This document shows, in pieces, positions 58,629 through 64,000 of a stretch of DNA of 64,000 bases. The stretch lies in contig NZ_JACRSP010000001.1 of NCBI RefSeq assembly GCF_014384765.1, forward strand, positions 1-64,000, given 5' to 3'. Each line of letters starts with the position of its first letter. Position 1 is the first letter of the stretch. Under the pieces are notes generated by a model. The model was not told the DNA's origin. It saw only the letters and a program-made list of their open reading frames with translations, and did no database searches. Source of the DNA: Feifania hominis. GTDB lineage: Bacteria; Bacillota; Clostridia; Oscillospirales; Feifaniaceae. The translations under genes and the position numbers were made by a program.

Positions 58629-59912
58629 TTGGAAAACATCTATCTCTATGAAAATACTGCCGCCGGGATTGACGAGACGCTGCTGAAAGACGCGCTGGTG
58701 AAGTCGCTGGAAGACAGGGCGGACTCGCTTAAAAAAGTGCTTTTGCTGCCGCCGGACTTCACACGGCTCCACTCCAATGCGGGCAAAATCGCCAATCTGT
58801 ATTATCACATACTCACATCGCGCGGCTGCCATGTGGATCTGATGCCGGCTCTTGGCACCCATGTGCCGATGACGCGCCAGGAGTGCGCGCAGATGTATGG
58901 GGACATCCCGTTTGAGCGCTTTCGCGTGCACAATTGGCGCGACGACGTTGTTGAGCTCGGCGTCGTGCCCGCGCCGTTTGTGGAAGAGGTCTCACGGGGG
59001 ACATACCGCGGCGAGATTCCGGCGCAGGTCAATAGGGCGCTGCTGGAAGATTACGACCTGATCCTCTCCATCGGCCAGGTGGTGCCGCACGAAGTGGTGG
59101 GAATGGCGAATTACACGAAAAACCTGATGGTCGGCGTCGGCGGCAGCGCAATGATCAACGCCTCCCATATGATAGGGGCGTTTTACGGCCTGGAGCAGCT
59201 CATGGGTCGGGATCATTCTCCGGTGCGCCGGATTTTCGATTACTGTGAGAAGAACTTTCTCTCAAAGCTCCCGCTGCGATATGTTTTGACGGTTACAACG
59301 GCGCCCGGGGGAGAGATTCAAATGCACGGTCTCTTCATCGGGGACGACCGGGGACCCTTTGAAAAAGCGGTAAAACTGGCGCAGGAGAAAAACATGACGC
59401 TTGTCGAGCAGCCGCTGAAAAAAGCAGTGGTTTTGCTCGACGAGCAGGAGTTTAAGAGCACCTGGCTTGGCAATAAGGCGGTGTATCGAACGAGAATGGC
59501 CATTGCCGACGGAGGCGAGCTGGTTGTGCTTGCGCCCGGGGTTGAAAAATTCGGGGAGGATCCGGAGATTGACAGGCTCATAAGAAAGTACGGATACCGG
59601 GGCCGCGAGTATGTCATCGGGCTGCTGAAGGATGCTCAACATGCAGATTTGCAGTCGAATCTGTCGGCCGCGGCACATCTGATACACGGCAGTTCCGACG
59701 GCAGATTTCGTATCACCTACTGCACCCGGCACCTCAGCCGGCAGGAGGTGGAAAGCGTGGGGTACTGCTACGCGCCCTATGAAGAGATGGCCGAAAGATA
59801 CAACCCGAAAAGTCTTACACCGGGGCGCAACCATCTTGAAAACGGGGAGGAACTCTATTACATTCCAAATCCCGCCCTGGGCCTCTGGGCAGACAAGTCA
59901 AAATTCCAGTGA
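58629..59912 (+). CDS. LarA-family nickel-pincer racemase/epimerase homologue
   Basis: A 427-residue lactate racemase-type (DUF2088) protein. Residues matching the LarA active site are kept with very similar spacing: Asp43 and Arg46 (in PPDFTR), His78 (GTH), His154 (PHE), Lys164 (NYTKN), which would tether the nickel-pincer cofactor, and His180, the nickel-ligand position 16 residues after the lysine, as in LarA (Lys184/His200). LarA relatives act on several 2-hydroxy acids. In this cluster a C2 epimerase between D-mannonate and D-gluconate is an attractive guess. No larB, larC or larE is in the window. Start is TTG after GGGAGGG. Confidence 0.85.
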   Translation: MENIYLYENTAAGIDETLLKDALVKSLEDRADSLKKVLLLPPDFTRLHSNAGKIANLYYHILTSRGCHVDLMPALGTHVPMTRQECAQMYGDIPFERFRVHNWRDDVVELGVVPAPFVEEVSRGTYRGEIPAQVNRALLEDYDLILSIGQVVPHEVVGMANYTKNLMVGVGGSAMINASHMIGAFYGLEQLMGRDHSPVRRIFDYCEKNFLSKLPLRYVLTVTTAPGGEIQMHGLFIGDDRGPFEKAVKLAQEKNMTLVEQPLKKAVVLLDEQEFKSTWLGNKAVYRTRMAIADGGELVVLAPGVEKFGEDPEIDRLIRKYGYRGREYVIGLLKDAQHADLQSNLSAAAHLIHGSSDGRFRITYCTRHLSRQEVESVGYCYAPYEEMAERYNPKSLTPGRNHLENGEELYYIPNPALGLWADKSKFQ

Positions 59913-59937
59913 CGAAAGAGTCGCTGTCAAAACAACA

Positions 59938-59981
59938 AACGAGAAGCGGAACTGCTGTGCGATGCAGTTCCGCTTCTCGTT
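59938..59981 (+). terminator. Terminator closing the uronate cluster
   Basis: A perfect 18-bp stem (59938-59955 with 59964-59981) with an 8-base loop between converging genes. It has no long T run, so strength is uncertain. Confidence 0.8.
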
Positions 59982-60007
59982 ATCCAGGAGGAATATGAAT
60001 GAATGAG

Positions 60008-61057
60008 TTAGGGGATCAAGACAATTTTCACGGTTTTCTTTGCCTTGGCGAGTTCGCAGGCCTCGTTGACCTCTTCCAGGGGCATGACCTTGGAGATGAT
60101 GGGGTCAAACTGGAGCAGCCCGCTCTTGTACAGATCCTGCATCTGCAGGTAATCGGAGGCGCGGAATCCCTGAACGGTGTGAATTCTCTTGGAATCGCGC
60201 ACGAAGTTCCAGGGCTTGAAGTGAACTTCATTGCCGCCGTATCCGCTGCCGCACATAATCATGACGCCGCTGCCGGCCAGACAGTCCACGGCGTTTGTGA
60301 ACGCGTCGGGATAACCGGTTGCCTCAACGGCGAAATCAACGCCCTCGCCGTCTGTGATTTCCATGATCTTTTCGACGGGGTCCTCCGGCCCGTCGACGAT
60401 GATGTGGGTGGCTCCGAGCTGTTTTGCAATTTCAAGGCGCTGTGTGTCATCGGGCAGACCGACCATAATGAGATTGACCGGCGAGGTCAGCTTCATTGTC
60501 TGAAGAAGAAACAGCCCAAAAGAGCCGGGGCCGAAGACGGCGATGTTGCTGCCGGAGAGGATGTGGTTTGTGCGGATGGCCTTGACGGCTTCCGAGGCAA
60601 TTTCCATGATGGCAGCGTGTTTGTCGGGGATGAAATCCGGAACTTTCATCAGCGCGTTCTGATGCACGCTGACGTACTCGGCGAAGCCGCCGTCAACGTC
60701 GATGCCCCAGTGGATCCAGTGGCGGCAGGCGGCTTTTCCAGAGATGCAGTTGCGGCACTCGCCGCAGCCGACCGCGCAGGTGGTAAACAGACGGTCGCCC
60801 ACTTTGAACTTGCTCACCTGCGAGCCGATCTCAACGGCGTTTCCGACAAACTCATGGCAGGGGATGACAGGGGGCTTGACCCGGCCGTGACGCCCCATAA
60901 ACGTGTTGTTGCGAATGTTGACGTCTGTGCCGCACAGACCGGCCGCCGTGACTTTGAGCAATACGTCGTTTGGGCCGACCTTGGGCATGGGGACATCCTG
61001 AAGAAAGAACTCTTCTCTCTCATCCAGCTTTACGGCGGCGCGCATAGTATCTTTCAT
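60008..61057 (-). CDS. Zinc-dependent medium-chain alcohol/polyol dehydrogenase
   Basis: A 349-residue MDR-family enzyme of the sorbitol/threonine dehydrogenase group. Catalytic zinc residues are Cys42 (GLCGTD), His68 and Glu69 (CHEF). The structural zinc loop has Cys98, 101, 104 and 111. The Rossmann motif is VFGPGSFGLFLLQ. It probably oxidises a polyol or aldonate with NAD. It lies convergent to the uronate cluster and follows a Gfo/Idh/MocA gene on the same strand, so a related sugar-acid substrate is likely. A Shine-Dalgarno GAAAGGGAG precedes the ATG. Confidence 0.9.
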   Translation of the reverse strand: MKDTMRAAVKLDEREEFFLQDVPMPKVGPNDVLLKVTAAGLCGTDVNIRNNTFMGRHGRVKPPVIPCHEFVGNAVEIGSQVSKFKVGDRLFTTCAVGCGECRNCISGKAACRHWIHWGIDVDGGFAEYVSVHQNALMKVPDFIPDKHAAIMEIASEAVKAIRTNHILSGSNIAVFGPGSFGLFLLQTMKLTSPVNLIMVGLPDDTQRLEIAKQLGATHIIVDGPEDPVEKIMEITDGEGVDFAVEATGYPDAFTNAVDCLAGSGVMIMCGSGYGGNEVHFKPWNFVRDSKRIHTVQGFRASDYLQMQDLYKSGLLQFDPIISKVMPLEEVNEACELAKAKKTVKIVLIP

Positions 61058-61134
61058 TTCGATCTCCCTTTCTAAATTTTTTTAAACAGACAGAGCGAAG
61101 TTTATGAAATACGGCTCTCGCTTCGTGTGGACAC

Positions 61135-62319
61135 TCAGAGATCGGCCAGCTCAACGCGGGTGCCGGTCTCGGCGCTGATGTAGGCGGCGTAGATCACTTT
61201 GACGACCTGCCGACCCAGCTCGCCGTCAGAGATGGGATCGCGGTCGCCGGCGATTGCCTCGGCAAAGTCCTGCATCTCCTGGGGGTAGCCGCGCATGTAA
61301 TCCTCATCGGGGGAGGGGAACGTCCATCCTGCCGTCGTTTCGATTTTTTCCGATATGTACTCGTCGCCGTAGGTGCTGGCGGACGGAGTGTATGCTTTCA
61401 CGGAGTCGTTTGAGGCCATATTGCAGTGGAGCACGGTATTGGTGGTGAAGATGTCCAGTGTATTTACGATACCACCGAGTGTTGTGTCGTTCGCAGAGAT
61501 CAGAGCCTTGGTATCGTCTTCAAACGTGATGACAACAGTCGACCAGTCCTCAACATCCTGCCATTTGTCCACGATCCACTCCTGATGATGCTTTTGGAAT
61601 GCCTCGGTGTGAGTGAGTGTGGCGACGTCGGCGACCACGGATTTGACCTCGATGGGCTTGCCGTATTTGAGCAGCCCCTCGTAGCGCTTTAAATGAAGCG
61701 CGAGACCGATGGGGTGGGAACCCATGCGAAGCAGAGAGCCGCCGCCGGCCAGACGCCAGTGACGCGAGTAGTCCGCATGGGATCCGCTGTGGCTCTCCTC
61801 AGTACGGATTTCAAGAATGGCGCCGCCGCTCTTTTTGAGAATCCGCTTGGCCTTTTCCACAACCGGCGCGTAGACAAAGTCCTCCGCGTAGCAGATTTTC
61901 ACGTTGTTCTTCCTTGCGGCCTCCACAATTCGGTCGGCGTTTTTCATGGCTTCAAAATAGAGCTCTTTTTTCGGGGTCTTACCGGCCGGCCGGTCCGGAC
62001 TGTCAACGCCGAATCCGCCGGTCAGGGGCTTTTCACAGATGATGTGTTTGCCGGCGTTTGCCGCCTGCACGCAGAAATCGGCGTGGAGCACATTGGGGAC
62101 ACAGATGTCGACAACATCGATCTCCGGATCGGCGATCATCTCTTCAAAATCACGGTAGACACGCCCAATGCCGAATTTTTTTGCATACTCTTCTGCATTG
62201 TCCTTGGCGGTAATGCCAACAACCTCCATTTTGACGTCCCCCGACACGCGCCGGTAGGCGTCGAGGTGAATGTTGGAAACAAATCCGGCGCCCACCACGC
62301 CAACTTTCAGTGTTTTCAT
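61135..62319 (-). CDS. Gfo/Idh/MocA family oxidoreductase
   Basis: A 394-residue NAD(P)-dependent oxidoreductase with the N-terminal GVVGAGFVSNIHLDAYRR fold and the catalytic CEKPLTGG motif. The family acts on sugars, inositols and sugar acids. It is 77 bases upstream of the zinc-dependent dehydrogenase on the same strand, so the two probably form an operon for one sugar or polyol. The exact substrate is unknown. The start follows AGGAGGTCGCGTGC. Confidence 0.9.
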   Translation of the reverse strand: MKTLKVGVVGAGFVSNIHLDAYRRVSGDVKMEVVGITAKDNAEEYAKKFGIGRVYRDFEEMIADPEIDVVDICVPNVLHADFCVQAANAGKHIICEKPLTGGFGVDSPDRPAGKTPKKELYFEAMKNADRIVEAARKNNVKICYAEDFVYAPVVEKAKRILKKSGGAILEIRTEESHSGSHADYSRHWRLAGGGSLLRMGSHPIGLALHLKRYEGLLKYGKPIEVKSVVADVATLTHTEAFQKHHQEWIVDKWQDVEDWSTVVITFEDDTKALISANDTTLGGIVNTLDIFTTNTVLHCNMASNDSVKAYTPSASTYGDEYISEKIETTAGWTFPSPDEDYMRGYPQEMQDFAEAIAGDRDPISDGELGRQVVKVIYAAYISAETGTRVELADL

Positions 62320-62842
62320 GCACGCGACCTCCTATGTTTCAAAATTCACAAAAGCCAGACACTTTGACAGCTGATTCCTGTCTAATTTATCTTAACATGC
62401 AAAAAAGCGGGGCGCCTATGTAAATAGAACGGAGAGCATTGCAAATTCTGATTTTCTGCCTCAAGTTTTTTCTTCCGATATAGAGAGGGAGTGATCTGCC
62501 CCGCCTGGAACTGCCGAAAGAGGGAAAAAACACATGCTTTTTATCGAAATGGCTGCCGGCGGCGGACTGAAAAGAACACGAAATTGTTAAATTGGAACAG
62601 AAAAATCATTATTTGCAATGATGGAGAGGAAATTAACACTGTAGCTACATCTGCCAATAATGTTACCATTAACCATATAGAATCTGGTCAAGTTGACGGT
62701 GCGTGAAAATTGACATGGAGAGAGTTGTTTCGGAGTTTTACAGTGAGTCTGCCCACCGCGGTTTTAAGGACATTGGTGAAATGCTGATGTTTTTAAAATA
62801 GACAACATCTTAGAATCTTTTAGGGACGAAAGGAGCAAAACC
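62320..62842. other. Intergenic region with degenerate small reading frames
   Basis: This 523-base gap separates divergent genes and is more AT-rich than its surroundings. On the plus strand two short frames (62491-62706, 71 codons, and 62703-62801, 32 codons starting GTG) have no recognisable family. The second starts with MKIDMERVVSEFYSESAH. They may be remnants of a lost gene. No convincing 17-base-spaced promoter was found for the binding-protein gene; TTGACA occurs at 62364 and 62710 without a good -10. Confidence 0.4.
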
Positions 62843-64000
62843 ATGAAAAAACTATTGGCACTTCTCCTCGCAATTGTTCTCTGCTTCAGTTTGGCTGCCT
62901 GTAACAAAACACCGGCCAGCGACGATCCGGGCAATACGGGGAATGAAGGGGACAACAACGATCCCGGTACGACGACCACAGGCGAACCTTTGAAGATCGG
63001 AATTCTCACGGCCCTTACCGGCGCAAGCAAAGAGACGGGAGATCGCACAAGACGCGCGACGGAACTCGCTGTTGAGGAGATCAACGCAAACGGCGGCGTT
63101 CTGGGTCAGGATGTGGAGCTTGTCTACTTTGATGTGGGCGCGGACCAGCAGAGCTTCATCAATGCGCTGCAGGCGGCTGTGAACACAGAGGGGATCAGCG
63201 CGACCATCGGCTACTCCAACAGTACGCTGACCGTCGCGGGCTCGGAGATCATCCGGGAATCCGAAATCCCCAATATCACACTGGGCAACAGCTCCGGTAT
63301 CATTGCGCTGGAGAATCCCTACCTCTGGCAGTGCCGTCTGCCCGACACCATCACAACGGAAATTCTCGCGAAGATCCACTTTGAAACCTATGGCGTCCAA
63401 AACCCCTGCATCATCTGGATGACCGAGGCTGCCGGCCAGAGCCAGCACGATACCTATGTCAAGACGATGGAGAGCCTCGGCGGCAAGATTGCGGGCGATT
63501 TCGGATTTGACAGAACGACCACGTCCGACTTTACGCCGATCATGACCCAGGTCATGGCCACGGAGAACGACGGCCTTGCCATTTTCTGCACCAACCAGCA
63601 GGACGGCGTTCTGCTTGCTGAGACGGTTAAGAACTTCGGCTATGACAAACCAGTTGCCACCTCCTCCGGAAACCTCTCCTATGCCTTTGTCGATGTTCTG
63701 ACCGACGGCGCAGGCGAGGGATGGTTTGGAATCTCGGAGTTTAATCTCGATGCGGACACGCCCGGACTGCAGGATTACATCACAGACGTAATGGCGAGAG
63801 GTTCTGCGGAACTTGGGCGCCCGAGCTGGTCTGAAACTGCGAACTATGATGCGGTTTACTATCTCGCAGCTGCGGCCGAAAAAGCGGGCTCTGCCGATCC
63901 CGAGTCGATCAACGAGGGCCTCAGCCAGCTTTCCGATGAGCAGGGCAAGATGACCAGCTACAGCTACCACGACGACCACTCTCTGGCGAACTACGGATGG
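62843..64000 (+). CDS. Branched-chain amino-acid ABC transporter substrate-binding lipoprotein (partial, 3' end missing)
   Basis: The frame runs open for 386 codons to the window edge. It begins with a lipoprotein signal peptide (lipobox LAAC, Cys20), then a low-complexity Asp/Asn/Gly/Thr linker (about 24-48) and a type 1 periplasmic-binding domain of the LivJ type (KIGILTALTGASKETG, then AVEEINANGGVLG). Such proteins bind branched-chain amino acids or other amides and acids for Liv-type ABC transporters, whose permease and ATPase genes would be expected just outside the window. Start ATG follows AAAGGAGC. Confidence 0.92.
   Translation, partial: MKKLLALLLAIVLCFSLAACNKTPASDDPGNTGNEGDNNDPGTTTTGEPLKIGILTALTGASKETGDRTRRATELAVEEINANGGVLGQDVELVYFDVGADQQSFINALQAAVNTEGISATIGYSNSTLTVAGSEIIRESEIPNITLGNSSGIIALENPYLWQCRLPDTITTEILAKIHFETYGVQNPCIIWMTEAAGQSQHDTYVKTMESLGGKIAGDFGFDRTTTSDFTPIMTQVMATENDGLAIFCTNQQDGVLLAETVKNFGYDKPVATSSGNLSYAFVDVLTDGAGEGWFGISEFNLDADTPGLQDYITDVMARGSAELGRPSWSETANYDAVYYLAAAAEKAGSADPESINEGLSQLSDEQGKMTSYSYHDDHSLANYGW

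Noticed and set aside
59999..61075. A plus-strand frame of 358 codons opposite the zinc dehydrogenase
   Set aside because: The minus strand encodes a complete dehydrogenase with both zinc sites. The plus frame is its mirror shadow, even though a Shine-Dalgarno-like AGGAGG lies just before it.

Overview
The window looks like a chromosome segment of a GC-rich anaerobic Firmicute of class Clostridia, probably in or near the Oscillospirales. The reasons are a complete Rnf complex, Firmicute-type gene neighbourhoods (hprK-PHP-murB-rapZ-whiA-dnaE-pfkA, yceD-rpmF, pyrR-pyrBCF-carAB-pyrKD), strong Shine-Dalgarno sites, frequent TTG and GTG starts and canonical sigma-A promoters. No species can be named from sequence reading alone. 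I saw no CRISPR array, tRNA, prophage or insertion sequence.

Layout. (1) 1-310: 3' end of a 23S rRNA, a 5S rRNA and its terminator. (2) 318-3385: an Lsa-type ABC-F gene behind an attenuator-like leader, a nitroreductase and a small P-loop kinase. (3) 3544-5960: a D-cysteine desulfhydrase-like enzyme with a dicarboxylate/amino-acid symporter. (4) 6000-15941: a redox region with a secreted FMN-binding protein and ApbE on the minus strand, divergent from an AraC regulator, DUF1622, rnfCDGEAB, a NusG-II protein and a Gx transporter. (5) 15941-17931: an ECF sigma factor overlapping a membrane-anchored serpin, behind an ECF-type promoter. (6) 17957-21325: MATE/LysR divergent pair and metA. (7) 21468-25620: yceD-rpmF, DUF512 radical SAM protein, der, plsY. 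(8) 25711-36852: pyrimidine operon. Its PyrR-responsive leader lies about 620 bp upstream of pyrR, separated by a convergent small gene and palindromic repeats, and its pyrB product lacks several catalytic residues. (9) 36856-38589: DUF1292, a probable 6S RNA, rpmB, AbrB-like and XRE regulators. (10) 38722-47779: hprK to pfkA. (11) 48118-59912: a nine-gene hexuronate/aldonate cluster. (12) 60008-64000: two minus-strand oxidoreductases and a partial branched-chain amino-acid-binding lipoprotein.

Two systems stand out. In the ECF-serpin pair, the serpin carries an anti-sigma-like cytoplasmic segment, one membrane helix and an extracellular serpin with an inhibitory-type hinge. This suggests a protease-sensing switch in which the serpin is the sensor. 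In the uronate cluster there is no mannonate dehydratase, but there is a lactate-racemase (LarA) homologue with all nickel-pincer residues, next to an FGGY kinase and 6-phosphogluconate dehydrogenase. D-mannonate and D-gluconate are C2 epimers, so the cluster can be read as a route from uronates through mannonate and gluconate to 6-phosphogluconate and ribulose 5-phosphate, beside a classical KDG/KDPG branch.

The Rnf complex would couple ferredoxin and NAD to an ion gradient. Its RnfD and RnfG subunits and the separate FMN-binding protein all carry flavinylation motifs that the ApbE encoded beside them could modify.
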